DNA from: Lachancea dasiensis
Taxonomy: Eukaryota > Ascomycota > Saccharomycetes > Saccharomycetales > Saccharomycetaceae
DNA: 64,000 nucleotides
Assembly: GCA_900074725.1 (NCBI GenBank)
Contig: LT598457.1
Location: 744,001-808,000, forward strand
Direction: 5' to 3'
Shown here: piece after piece, positions 32,001 through 40,934 of the stretch
Numbering within the stretch: the first letter of the stretch is position 1
Layout: the number at the start of each line of letters is the position of its first letter
Notes under the pieces: model-generated
Seen by the model: the letters and a program-made list of their open reading frames with translations, nothing else
The model's database searches: none
What the model was told of the DNA's origin: nothing
Translations under genes and position numbers: made by a program

Positions 32001-35000
32001 GCTCTTTGTCCTTTTCCAATGCTTCATTACGCTGCTTAACGTAAAGCTCGGAACTAGGATGAAATATTCTCTCTGTAATTGTTGGGATGACATTGTTGAC
32101 GTAAATTTTGGAGTCGTAAAACATTTCGAAAATGTCATTCCACCTGGCTGTCGTGGATTTCAGGACGATGCCAGAAGATTTTTCGTCGAGAAATTCTCCG
32201 CTAAAAAGGACATCCGAGAGATATCCTGTATCATTTCGCAGGCGGCTAGTATTTCCAACACTGTTAAGTTGATTTAATATGCCATTTTCAACTTCTTCAA
32301 GTCCCGAGGGGCCCAAGGGGTTCATTAGAATGCTCTGGGTCCGCCTGTTACCACCGTTCAAGAGACTTAATGATGGTGCGACCATCGAAAAATCCGAACG
32401 ACGATTCCCGTGCTGATGTTGACTCCTGTGGCCACCGTGGCCTGCGGCATGCCCATGGATCCGGAAGTACTGCGGCTCCGGGGAAAATACGTGCTGAATA
32501 CCGCTGAATATACCTCTACCTTCTTCATCAGAGTCATCTTCCATGTTGACCTCATCCACTAGCCACCTGCCCGCGCCATTGAGATCGTCATTGAAGTTTT
32601 CTTCGGAGCTATCGTCATCAGATCCGGAGAGCTCGGAAAGGCCAGACTCCCAGTCGCTTTCATCAAGCTCTGAACCATCTGCGCCGACATCAAGAACTTG
32701 ACCTCTAACGTCGTTGCTTACACCTACGAGGCTCATAACGTCGTCATCTTCGGTATAATAAGAAGAGTCATCGTGAGCTGTATGCCCACCAATGTCATCG
32801 GCGGATTGATCGACAGAGCTATGACTAGAGTCAATCTCTATGTCGACACCATCCTCCGTGTCATATTCCATGCTCTCGTCAGGATCATTGAGGTCATCGC
32901 TTTGACTGCCATCACGCGAGTCGGATCCATCAGTATCGTGAAGAGAATGTCGATGATGGTGATGGCTGTGCTCATCGTCACTGAAAACTACTTCAATCTC
33001 ACCATCTTCGCCCTCTACAAATGCTATATCTTCATCTTCGCCGATCAATGAAGCGTCGTCATCCTCGTCATCCTCGATATCTTCCACATCGTACATTCCT
33101 AAAGCCGAATTTCGAAACATATCGGAATTTTCCTCTTTATCGGATTCATCCTCTACGTCGTCATCTTCGTCCGTGTTCTCTACTTTGAAGTATTCGGCAA
33201 ATCTGCTTCGGATTTCATTCATTGCGTTCAGCGGCTCTATGCTTTTGTTAAAGAGCCTTTTCGAGAATGGATAATTTAAGTCCAACGATGCCATGCATTC
33301 CCCTATGACTGATGGTATATTCATCTCAATCATGAGCTTACCTATTTGATATTTGTCAACGTAGGTTTTGTTGGAGTCCAGGATGGCGTGGAGATAACTC
33401 CTATCAGTCATTAAAAAGGAAGTCACAAGATGCATCCAACCATAAAGTTTTCCCACATTTGCTTCTAGAGTTTTAGGTGTCTTGGTGGCGGCTTTTAGAG
33501 CCTTGGCGACCGACTCAATCGTGAACTTCCTGATGTAGGTCAAGTCCGGATCAGCGACTTTAGGATCTTGCTTCTGTGTTGCTTGATCCTGGACGGAGGA
33601 TAAAAACCCGACCACAAGGTCGCGAGCAAGTTTACCAATTATGTCCTTCCTTTCAGTGTAGTACTTGTCCTGATCGCGGCTCTCGGTGTCAAGCAATTGA
33701 TATAGAATGAAGTTTAGTGCGGTCGTTCTTGGTTTGGGAGACTCAACATAGACGTTTCTCTTATTGAAAGTCAAAAACTCAAGCTTGCTTTGTTTGTAAC
33801 TGCCAATAAGTTCGATGAGGATCTTCAGCAAAAATATCATGTAAGCACAAACAGGATTTCTTCCGACATTAACCTCATCTTTTTTCTTTGGGTCTTCAAC
33901 GGCGTTTGTATCATCTCTAGGTGGCTCAGATGTCCAGTCCTTTTTGAACGCTGCCATCAATTGTGAAAGAAGTAGGTGGACAATTCCTGTTCTATTGCTC
34001 AACGTGAGTTTTTCTTCTGATTGACTGTTGACATCATTCATCTCTTCATCATGGTCACTCATATTTCTGCGAACGCTCATATTTTGTAGCACCTGAGGGC
34101 TTTCGAATTCTTCAAACCTAGCTGTCTCGCATATTGTGTTGACAAAGACATCAGGGTCGCGCATTACAATACTGGCTTTTTCTGATATTAATCCGGCGAG
34201 TTCTCGAGGTTTCTCCCGGTGATCGCCAATTGCTCTTGTGGTGAACGCCCGAGAGAGCTCATGCTGTACAAGGCTTTTAACCGTGTCAGTATTTTCAAAA
34301 CAGCGTCTTGCCAACAGTAAAAACGATGATTCTAGATAGTTAATCTTCTCGGATTTTTGGAAAACTCCAATGGTTTTCAGCAATTTTGGCAGCACACCAG
34401 ACTGAGTAACTTCATATGCGTACTGTTGATCCTTAGCGTATAGAATCAGGATACGGGATATCGCAAGAGCAGAGTAAAAGTCGGTGATCTCGTGAACACG
34501 GACCAATGAGTTAAAAATTTCAGACTTGGCTTCAGCTGGGACAAGAAAGGCACTAAAAAGTGGAGGGCACGATACGTGAAAATTGTCTTCGAAAACTTTC
34601 GAACTCTCCTCTGCCTTCGGTGCCTCAGATTTGGCAAAAATGATTTCGTAAACATACAGGGCCTTTGAAAACCAGGCAGTATTGACGTACTCTGGACGTA
34701 GTGAAGTTTTCAGATAGATCACAAAATCATTCATGTGGTCATTACATTCTTCGTAAATCATTTTATTGTTCAAAAGTATCCCAAAAAGATGAATTACGGG
34801 AGCAAGGACAGTGGCGTTATCGAGTTGGATGGCGCGCATCATATCCAGTAGTTTAGCCACAATATGGACAGGAGATTCATCAACCTCCTTCAATATTTGC
34901 AAAACCATATGTGATATTGCATTTATCAACTTAGGATATGAGGGAAGTAATCTTAAAATGCGATTCACAAAACCGTCAGAATAGAAATCTGACCGCAATA

Positions 35001-38000
35001 TGTTCAAATCAGTGACAGTGGTACACGATTTATACTGGGGCTCAAGCACTTCAAGATCTGTTTTCCATTTTCCAGCTTCTCGCAGAGCCTTGTAGTTAGC
35101 CCACTCATCCTCAGAAAAAACGCCGGGCTTCACATGAATAGGCAAGTCATCTTTTTGCTCCTCCAGGTAGCCTTTCGCAATATCCTCCGTTAAGCCGCAT
35201 TCCTTTAGCATTTCTATCTTTCGGTGAGAGGGTGGCATCAAATCCCATCTTAGCTCGTATATTTCGTGATCATCGCCCTCAAGGTGGCTATTGTAAACAT
35301 TTTTAACCATGCTCAAAAGCTGCTTGAAAACGGAGTAAGGTAGCCTGTGAGAGCCGTTTTCAAATATTGAAAAATCTTTAGTTACTTCATCGACCAGCCC
35401 TAGAGCCGAAATTTTGATTGGCACAATGATTGCCGTAGTCAAGTTATAATATACTTCATCATAGGGGTAGTATTCTTTGGTGTTTCTGATATTTTCCATT
35501 GTATCCACCTGAATAGATTTATTGAAAAATGACAACGCGTTAATAATAGCACTGGCTGTAACCACATCCTCAGAGTCTTTAACATAGTCGAATTTCTCAA
35601 TATTCTCAACGTTCTCATAAGATTGAAGTTTAGCGAAAAGCACTTTTATACTTTCAACGTAAATTTTGAAGCCATGAGCCTGATAAAATAAAAACACTGG
35701 AATTGTCTGAATCGTTCCACCGACTGAATTTGTGACATTAGGAAATGTGAACACAAACGTGTTAAAATTGAATATCACCAAAAAGTAGCTTAAGTGCGAC
35801 TCTAAATACCTCAGGTCCATCATCTTGACAATCTCGTTCACCGCCGTCTCAAATATTCTTATCTCCAGAGCTCTGTCAGGTGCTTCTATTGTCATTTTCC
35901 TTGCGTGACTCATTCTCAAGAAGCAGCGGAAAAGCATAGATACCCATGATTGCATCTTTACAAAAAGATGCCTTTCTTGCAGCGTATTTTTGAACTTTGC
36001 AGATGTTTTAGTTGGAATGGTATCAATTTTTTTGGGTTTTTCAGTATACAGCGTCAAAGGAGGGGTGTTTCCAATTGGCCGGACAGTGGTTTCGCCCGCG
36101 ACTTGCTCGGGCAGCCTTTCGCGAATATACAACTCCTCCAAAGCGCTTCTCTGAAACAGCAAACGTAGCTTCGAGATCAGACTGAGCCCATCGTGCTCAA
36201 AGTACTCCATAATTTGAAGGACGCGAATAGGAAATAACGACGCTATGTTGATGTAAATATCGGTGATAACGTAGAGAATAACGTTTATCACTGAAAGTTT
36301 GCGCAAAGTCTCCTCGAGCTTGTCATAAGATGTTGAAAGAACGTAAGATTGATCAAATTTGTACTCCAGGAAGTCTTCGACTTCCGATAATTTTTCTGAC
36401 AGAAGAGTCAGCAACGCAGGAAGGGCATAATTTCTGCGCTCATCGTCGAAGAGTTTCAAAATATCAGAAAAGTTGAGTAACGTTTGGGATCCCACGTAAT
36501 CAAATGGTGGTCGCTCTTGAATTACTACTTGTAACATGTCTTTAATATCAATTTTATCAGCAAGGCTGGCCCATGATATGTTCTCTAGGGTTAAACCATA
36601 AAATACTGCAGAAAAACAGTCTAATACCAAAGTTGGTAATTCGACGGCACCTCCCTCAATCTCAAAGCCATTTTCTTCATGGTCAATGACTTTGTCATTC
36701 TTTGAACGATAAAATTCGCCACCACCAGTTGTAGATTTGTAAACATACGGCTGATTGAACTCAATAATGTTCGGCAGCTCTTTTATGGTGTTTGCAAATT
36801 TTTCTTCAATAACTGGTTTGAGGTCAGGATAGTGCCTCGCCAATTCGTCGATGGAGGTCCCCAGATCAATCGCAGAATCCTCCCACGAGAGGATTTTTGC
36901 CAGTCCAGGAGTTTTCATAATCGTGAACAAGTAATCCAGTAGCCTTCTTTCTTTGACTTCTTTCAATCCCTCCGTATTCAAACAGAGAGCCGAAATTATC
37001 TCAGGCAAAAGTGAGAGAAGTTCTGCGGATGGCCCTAAGAAATCCTCGAAGTGCTCAAAGATGAAAGGAATCGTCTTTGATTCGACCAAAATAGGGTATA
37101 TTGTGGGCTCAGTATTAATAATTGTCTGAACAACATCCAGTGCATAGGTAACTAAGGTGTATCCAAATACAGGCCGATTTTCCAAAATTTTGTTCAAAGC
37201 GAACAGAATAGGAGAATCTATGAGATTTCTGATCCGGTCACCTGAATCTGTTTTCAGAAGTTTTAGCACGAGCTTCAACAAGCTTCTGATATAGCCCAGC
37301 TGTCGGAAAGAGATCGAATAGTATACGACTGGATATTTCGGTGGTTCTCCAAATTCAGGATGTTCTAAGGCAAAGTTCACTTCCTCATTGATGCACTCAA
37401 TCAATATCGTAAACCCATTGTTGGAAATAAATTCAGTGGTAGCGTCAGCATCATCTATGAAAACTTCTAAAAGATGAGTTGCTGATGCCAAAGTTCTCTT
37501 GAACGAGGAGTCCTTAATAGATATTATTTCTAGTAAGTTTGGAATCAAGCCTGCTGTGAGCAAGGACTCTTGAAGAGACTTTACATCAGCTAGATTGGAG
37601 ACCAAATAAAAAAAGCGAACATTGTACTCTTCATCCAACTCGTCACTATTTTTATCCCTCAGTAATTTGGCAATGTACCTTAGAATTTGGAAAAGAAGGC
37701 CATGCGACATATTACCACCCAAGTTTCTCACTATATCAGAACACCAAATATGTTTGAGAGAGACGCATTCAAGACAAAAAAGCGCATCCATCCGCAGGTC
37801 TTTCGGTAGCCTTCGTTCAGATAAAGAAATGAAATCTGTTAGATTGTTGAAGGCATATGGATCAACTTCGAACAATTGAGAGCTGACCTGTGCTGGAATA
37901 TAGACAGCATTCACAAAGGCCATGGCATTGAATTTCGCCTGAACTATGTCGTTTCTTAGATCCAAACTTTCTGTTGTACTCTCACAAAATGCTTTAGCGA

Positions 38001-38811
38001 TAGATGCTCGCAGAGAAAAATCCAACCATTTCTCAGACGGAACTTCAGCCATACCCTTGTCGAACACTTGCTGAAGAGACAGTTCGACAAGTTCTTCCGA
38101 ATCCATGGTAAACTGCTTCAATGAACCGCTTCCTGGTTTGGTAGATGCATTTGCTTTGGAGGCGACCGTGTAGTAACTGAAGTGTAGTTTTGACCACTTT
38201 GAAGGGTATTTTTTATCACTCAGGTAAATATCCACCAGAGAATAGTGATCCATACTGTCATCCGTTGTAGAAGAAGGAAGGGCCAGAGCCAAATCAAGGG
38301 CTTTTCTTTTGAGATCCTTGTTCCCCAGCAAGTTTTTGTTATCGATCTTTTGACGAGATATGACTTGCTGTTCGCCCATTACTGCGATGACCTTCATTGC
38401 CCCTAGCTTAACTTTGTAGTTAGGACAGTTGAGTAGATAACTCATGACGTCAAGAGAAGAGTATAAGGAACGGTTGCATGTATTATTAAGTAGACGACAA
38501 CTGAACCATAGCAGTTCTTTAGCTACGGTTTCATCTTCAGGGCTCATCAACAGCAATTTCACCGGTTCCTTCTTGCGATTGGAGCTTTTATACGAGTATC
38601 GATCCAGGATCTTGTTTAAAAGATCGTCAATCCTGTTCAAAACCGGAATCCATGTGTACAGATCATCTCTTGACCTGTCCCAAACCACAATTCGGCCCAA
38701 CTTTTGGACGAACTCACCATCTGAGCAATTTGTGAGCTCATCGAGTAAAGGCTTGAACTCCTTAGCCTTTTCCTCTTTCTTAATTCTTTCCAATTTAGTC
38801 AAAGTGACCAT
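29068..38811 (-). CDS. TOM1: HECT E3 ubiquitin ligase Tom1 (3247 aa)
   Basis: Very large HECT-type ubiquitin ligase (HUWE1 family) acting on excess histones, unassembled ribosomal proteins and other substrates, with roles in mRNA export. The N-terminal ~1000 residues form the armadillo-like DUF908/DUF913 region. Central acidic tracts are at about 1900-2080 (DDEDDDASLIGEDEDIAFVE; HSHHHHRHSLHD). UBM-like repeats around 2330-2400 contain ...DPEFLNALPDDMRAEV and DTDFLDSIPENLREEI. The HECT domain covers the last ~350 residues. The catalytic cysteine is Cys3214 in SSHTCFNQLDLP, 33 residues from the end, exactly as in S. cerevisiae Tom1 (Cys3235 of 3268). The frame is intact over 9.7 kb. Confidence 0.98.
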   Translation of the reverse strand: MVTLTKLERIKKEEKAKEFKPLLDELTNCSDGEFVQKLGRIVVWDRSRDDLYTWIPVLNRIDDLLNKILDRYSYKSSNRKKEPVKLLLMSPEDETVAKELLWFSCRLLNNTCNRSLYSSLDVMSYLLNCPNYKVKLGAMKVIAVMGEQQVISRQKIDNKNLLGNKDLKRKALDLALALPSSTTDDSMDHYSLVDIYLSDKKYPSKWSKLHFSYYTVASKANASTKPGSGSLKQFTMDSEELVELSLQQVFDKGMAEVPSEKWLDFSLRASIAKAFCESTTESLDLRNDIVQAKFNAMAFVNAVYIPAQVSSQLFEVDPYAFNNLTDFISLSERRLPKDLRMDALFCLECVSLKHIWCSDIVRNLGGNMSHGLLFQILRYIAKLLRDKNSDELDEEYNVRFFYLVSNLADVKSLQESLLTAGLIPNLLEIISIKDSSFKRTLASATHLLEVFIDDADATTEFISNNGFTILIECINEEVNFALEHPEFGEPPKYPVVYYSISFRQLGYIRSLLKLVLKLLKTDSGDRIRNLIDSPILFALNKILENRPVFGYTLVTYALDVVQTIINTEPTIYPILVESKTIPFIFEHFEDFLGPSAELLSLLPEIISALCLNTEGLKEVKERRLLDYLFTIMKTPGLAKILSWEDSAIDLGTSIDELARHYPDLKPVIEEKFANTIKELPNIIEFNQPYVYKSTTGGGEFYRSKNDKVIDHEENGFEIEGGAVELPTLVLDCFSAVFYGLTLENISWASLADKIDIKDMLQVVIQERPPFDYVGSQTLLNFSDILKLFDDERRNYALPALLTLLSEKLSEVEDFLEYKFDQSYVLSTSYDKLEETLRKLSVINVILYVITDIYINIASLFPIRVLQIMEYFEHDGLSLISKLRLLFQRSALEELYIRERLPEQVAGETTVRPIGNTPPLTLYTEKPKKIDTIPTKTSAKFKNTLQERHLFVKMQSWVSMLFRCFLRMSHARKMTIEAPDRALEIRIFETAVNEIVKMMDLRYLESHLSYFLVIFNFNTFVFTFPNVTNSVGGTIQTIPVFLFYQAHGFKIYVESIKVLFAKLQSYENVENIEKFDYVKDSEDVVTASAIINALSFFNKSIQVDTMENIRNTKEYYPYDEVYYNLTTAIIVPIKISALGLVDEVTKDFSIFENGSHRLPYSVFKQLLSMVKNVYNSHLEGDDHEIYELRWDLMPPSHRKIEMLKECGLTEDIAKGYLEEQKDDLPIHVKPGVFSEDEWANYKALREAGKWKTDLEVLEPQYKSCTTVTDLNILRSDFYSDGFVNRILRLLPSYPKLINAISHMVLQILKEVDESPVHIVAKLLDMMRAIQLDNATVLAPVIHLFGILLNNKMIYEECNDHMNDFVIYLKTSLRPEYVNTAWFSKALYVYEIIFAKSEAPKAEESSKVFEDNFHVSCPPLFSAFLVPAEAKSEIFNSLVRVHEITDFYSALAISRILILYAKDQQYAYEVTQSGVLPKLLKTIGVFQKSEKINYLESSFLLLARRCFENTDTVKSLVQHELSRAFTTRAIGDHREKPRELAGLISEKASIVMRDPDVFVNTICETARFEEFESPQVLQNMSVRRNMSDHDEEMNDVNSQSEEKLTLSNRTGIVHLLLSQLMAAFKKDWTSEPPRDDTNAVEDPKKKDEVNVGRNPVCAYMIFLLKILIELIGSYKQSKLEFLTFNKRNVYVESPKPRTTALNFILYQLLDTESRDQDKYYTERKDIIGKLARDLVVGFLSSVQDQATQKQDPKVADPDLTYIRKFTIESVAKALKAATKTPKTLEANVGKLYGWMHLVTSFLMTDRSYLHAILDSNKTYVDKYQIGKLMIEMNIPSVIGECMASLDLNYPFSKRLFNKSIEPLNAMNEIRSRFAEYFKVENTDEDDDVEDESDKEENSDMFRNSALGMYDVEDIEDDEDDDASLIGEDEDIAFVEGEDGEIEVVFSDDEHSHHHHRHSLHDTDGSDSRDGSQSDDLNDPDESMEYDTEDGVDIEIDSSHSSVDQSADDIGGHTAHDDSSYYTEDDDVMSLVGVSNDVRGQVLDVGADGSELDESDWESGLSELSGSDDDSSEENFNDDLNGAGRWLVDEVNMEDDSDEEGRGIFSGIQHVFSPEPQYFRIHGHAAGHGGHRSQHQHGNRRSDFSMVAPSLSLLNGGNRRTQSILMNPLGPSGLEEVENGILNQLNSVGNTSRLRNDTGYLSDVLFSGEFLDEKSSGIVLKSTTARWNDIFEMFYDSKIYVNNVIPTITERIFHPSSELYVKQRNEALEKDKEQKKKLEEETKRAESKKRRVEETNGSGSEDSGSERENEQEVEELEPIMVDIGGEQVNIAGTDIDPEFLNALPDDMRAEVFSQHIRERRAEALEQTVESREIDTDFLDSIPENLREEILEQEAAESRFSRLMNNNDRERDEIPDEDEQSDVTGDNRMGKKKPGKIYFSPLVDRSGISALMRSLFISQPYLAREAYHELFFRLCSSKQNRSDIMNILMLILTEGIDDNKSLEKVYNLISNKALGVVKASTSRVLPVECTPLSVANQTIEVLQNLIETDSRLKFFFITEHENLLINKSPLKTKKDLFAGNVKWPINYLFSLFDKKIITDESVLLDLLTRILQIITKPITTIAKTVSGGSQKKFTIPDIEKKHLEAVVSVIRLDACNTKVFQQTLNIMTNLSTINCAQDIFTEELCSLAIKTVGVLVPDLDALNAEISGVENGTEIDYETIQKFTAHSSDQAKLLKVLTAIDYIFTNKKKPSEVAIDRLMALYDKVKLGAVWTSLGYCLEKLEKRPALSSSANILLPLIESLMVVCKHSKVRDSRENLRYEERSSDFSEIAAENTFFAFTDLHKKLLNQMIRSNPKLMSGPFALLVKNPKILDFDNKRYYFIAKVRTSAQEKPKLSISVRRDQVFLDSYRSLFFKSNEDIKNSKLEITFKGEAGVDAGGVTREWYQVLSRQMFNPDYALFLPVASDKTTFHPNRTSGINPEHLSFFKFIGMIIGKAICDQCYLDCHFSREVYKNILSKPVALKDMESLDLDYYKSLIWILENDITDIIEETFSVETDDYGEHKTVDLIENGRSILVTEENKQEYVKKIVEFKLHTSVKEQMDNFLLGFYAIIPKDLISVFDEQELELLISGLPDIDVDDWKNNTNYVNYTPTCKQINYFWRAVRSFDSEERAKLLQFVTGTSKVPLSGFKELTGVNGISKFSIHRDYGATDRLPSSHTCFNQLDLPAYDSYETLRGSLLLAINEGHEGFGIA

Positions 38812-39245
38812 GGTTTACTTGTGCGTCCCTTTTGCTATTCAAACTCACGTCAATTCTTGAACCTGCGATATACCCACAGCTAAGAGTATTGGAAAAAACG
38901 GTTGCTATCTTCTTATTAAATACGGCTCAAACCTTACGCTAATGGTCCTTTGGGCTTGAAAGTCAGCGCGGGCTTCTTACGTTTGGTAGCTTATTTGCCA
39001 TTATATATAAATGTTATATACATATGGATTGAGACTAAGCGAAATATATATGGCGAACATGGCGTATACAATGATGGAGCCCGTAGGCCATTCCAAGACT
39101 AATAAGAGATCTTCAATCCCATTCCCCGTTCTCCATTCTTTTTAGGAATTCCAGTGCATTAGATCTTTGGGGGCGCTTTCAACAAATGCCATCAGTCTCT
39201 GGACCATCGTTCTATTCATAAAAAAAAAAAAAAACAAAACCTGAC
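38812..39245. promoter_or_regulatory. TOM1 promoter and RAD52 3' flank
   Basis: About 430 bases, with AT-rich runs (tatatataaatg near 39003) and a run of about 15 A at 39220-39234 next to the RAD52 stop. On the RAD52 strand the A run is a poly-T tract just past the stop codon. No gene is seen. Confidence 0.4.
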
Positions 39246-40658
39246 TTACGGGGATGCAGGAGGCCTGGCATTAGGAAGGGCAGATCTAGGTTTTCCAACA
39301 GGCTTTATACTTGGCGGTAGTTCTTGAGCAGGTAATGGCGTTGAAGCGATAGGAGGCAGCTGCCGTACAGGTGGATTGACTTGAGGACGTTGCTCTTTCA
39401 AAGCAACTGCTTGAGGTGCGTTAGATACTGGCGGAATCTGTGGCTGCCTGATTTTTGCAAGTGAGTTTGAGGAGTTATTTGTGTCATCCAACAACTTACC
39501 TTTAGGCGCGAAACGATTGTAGATATCACTTCGATGGTTCGGCAGTCCCTTTTCTTTGAGCACACTAGTTTTGATATGCGACGACGTTGTTTGATCCACG
39601 GTATGTTTAATTGACTGGGCTTGGAATTTAGCGTCAAAAAAACTACCTGCGGGGACTGGTGCTTTATTTTGAAGGTTCGGGGCAGCCTTGGCTGTCACAA
39701 AGGTCACGGGTACGTTTTCATCAATCGTTGATCCGGTAAGTGGGGCGTGTGGGGCATGTGAGAGAGGAGCCGCTTCGTCCTGCTCAGCTACGGAAGGATT
39801 GTTGTTACTGGGAACAGCGGCTTCGTCATCTTGCAACTCATCGCTAAACATGAAAGAATCGTCCAGCAATTCATCGGCATCTAGATCAGGTTGCGGGGGA
39901 CGTTGTAGGTCAGCTAGCTGTGGATCTGACTGATATTGCCGCAAAGGTTGGTCGTTATGCAGGTGCAGGTTGGCAGGCAGGTTTTTAGCAAGACGTGAAT
40001 GCTGGTTTGAATGCTGAAGATTAGAGTGAGGCAAGTCCTGATGGCTTATCTCGTTAGCGTGGGCAGTAGAGCCGGTGTTTGAGGAGCTTGGTCTCGAATT
40101 GAGTGTGTTTCGCCTTTTTGATGGAGGTCCTGTTCCATCGCGGTCCGCGGAATGAGAGCGAACCGGTTCGCTGACTTCCTCCGTGGCGCGATATAAGTTG
40201 CCCTCGTCAAAATCAGGTGGGTCAAACTTGACCTTGTCGATCTTGGCTAAGAAAGTCTTGTCATAAAGACAATTACCCAAGGCATTCCCAAATGCACGCA
40301 AACTGCGTTTTAGCGCGTCAGTGACCGCTGATTTCTTCGCTCTCTCAAACGCTGACGACTTTCGCCGCTCATTCTCCACCGTCCCATACCCTATGTCCTC
40401 TCGGAACGTCCCATCGGTCAGAGTAACCCTTATCACCGCAGTGCATCCTATGCAAAATTTACCTTGCTTTTCGTCCATGAAATCGATCGTAATACTTTTT
40501 ACCTCTGTACTCCAGCCATTATAACCAAAAATTTGATTTGCTAAATTTATAGCCTTCCATCCTTCAATGTAAGCTACGCGACTCGTTCCAAAGCCGACCC
40601 TCTTCGAAATATATTCAGGCCCCAGTTTTTTATCCAGTTTGGCTTGAATATCTTCCAT
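39246..40658 (-). CDS. RAD52: Homologous-recombination mediator Rad52 (470 aa)
   Basis: Anneals single strands and loads Rad51 on RPA-coated DNA in double-strand break repair. The N-terminal ring-forming DNA-binding domain is at about 1-170 (LGPEYISKRVGFGTSRVAYIEGW, RKSSAFERAKKSAVTDALKR, SLRAFGNALGNCLYDKTF). The middle is Gln/His/Pro-rich and disordered, with an acidic RPA-binding-type patch (DLDADELLDDSFMFSDELQDDEA) near 250-275. The C-terminal Rad51-binding region has FDAKFQAQSIKHTV and RFAPKGKLLDDT-like segments. The length matches S. cerevisiae (471). It is divergent from NDC1 over 276 bases, as in YML032C/YML031W. Confidence 0.97.
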   Translation of the reverse strand: MEDIQAKLDKKLGPEYISKRVGFGTSRVAYIEGWKAINLANQIFGYNGWSTEVKSITIDFMDEKQGKFCIGCTAVIRVTLTDGTFREDIGYGTVENERRKSSAFERAKKSAVTDALKRSLRAFGNALGNCLYDKTFLAKIDKVKFDPPDFDEGNLYRATEEVSEPVRSHSADRDGTGPPSKRRNTLNSRPSSSNTGSTAHANEISHQDLPHSNLQHSNQHSRLAKNLPANLHLHNDQPLRQYQSDPQLADLQRPPQPDLDADELLDDSFMFSDELQDDEAAVPSNNNPSVAEQDEAAPLSHAPHAPLTGSTIDENVPVTFVTAKAAPNLQNKAPVPAGSFFDAKFQAQSIKHTVDQTTSSHIKTSVLKEKGLPNHRSDIYNRFAPKGKLLDDTNNSSNSLAKIRQPQIPPVSNAPQAVALKEQRPQVNPPVRQLPPIASTPLPAQELPPSIKPVGKPRSALPNARPPASP

Positions 40659-40934
40659 TCTATTCTCTCCCCAAAATTTTCAAATAGCTCCTACTATGAA
40701 TCTGAAAGCTCAAGCGCTTTCCTAAAGGTATTCCGGTCCACTTTTAACAGACAAATCAAATACGTGTTTAGCTGGATGTATTTACCATTCCAAATTATAA
40801 TGCTGGAAATTTATGATCACACATTACGAGCGGTTGTTGACGAAAAATATCGAAATTGTGGACTTTTAAATATAACACTTATGATGGCGATTTAATATTA
40901 ACAGGATAAACAGAAGACCCTCTTTTGTGAGCGT

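Noticed and set aside
39236-39252. GTAAGT donor-like sequence overlapping the RAD52 stop
   Set aside because: The protein already has family length, the match is not the yeast GTATGT form, and I did not find a good branch point and acceptor leading to a further exon.
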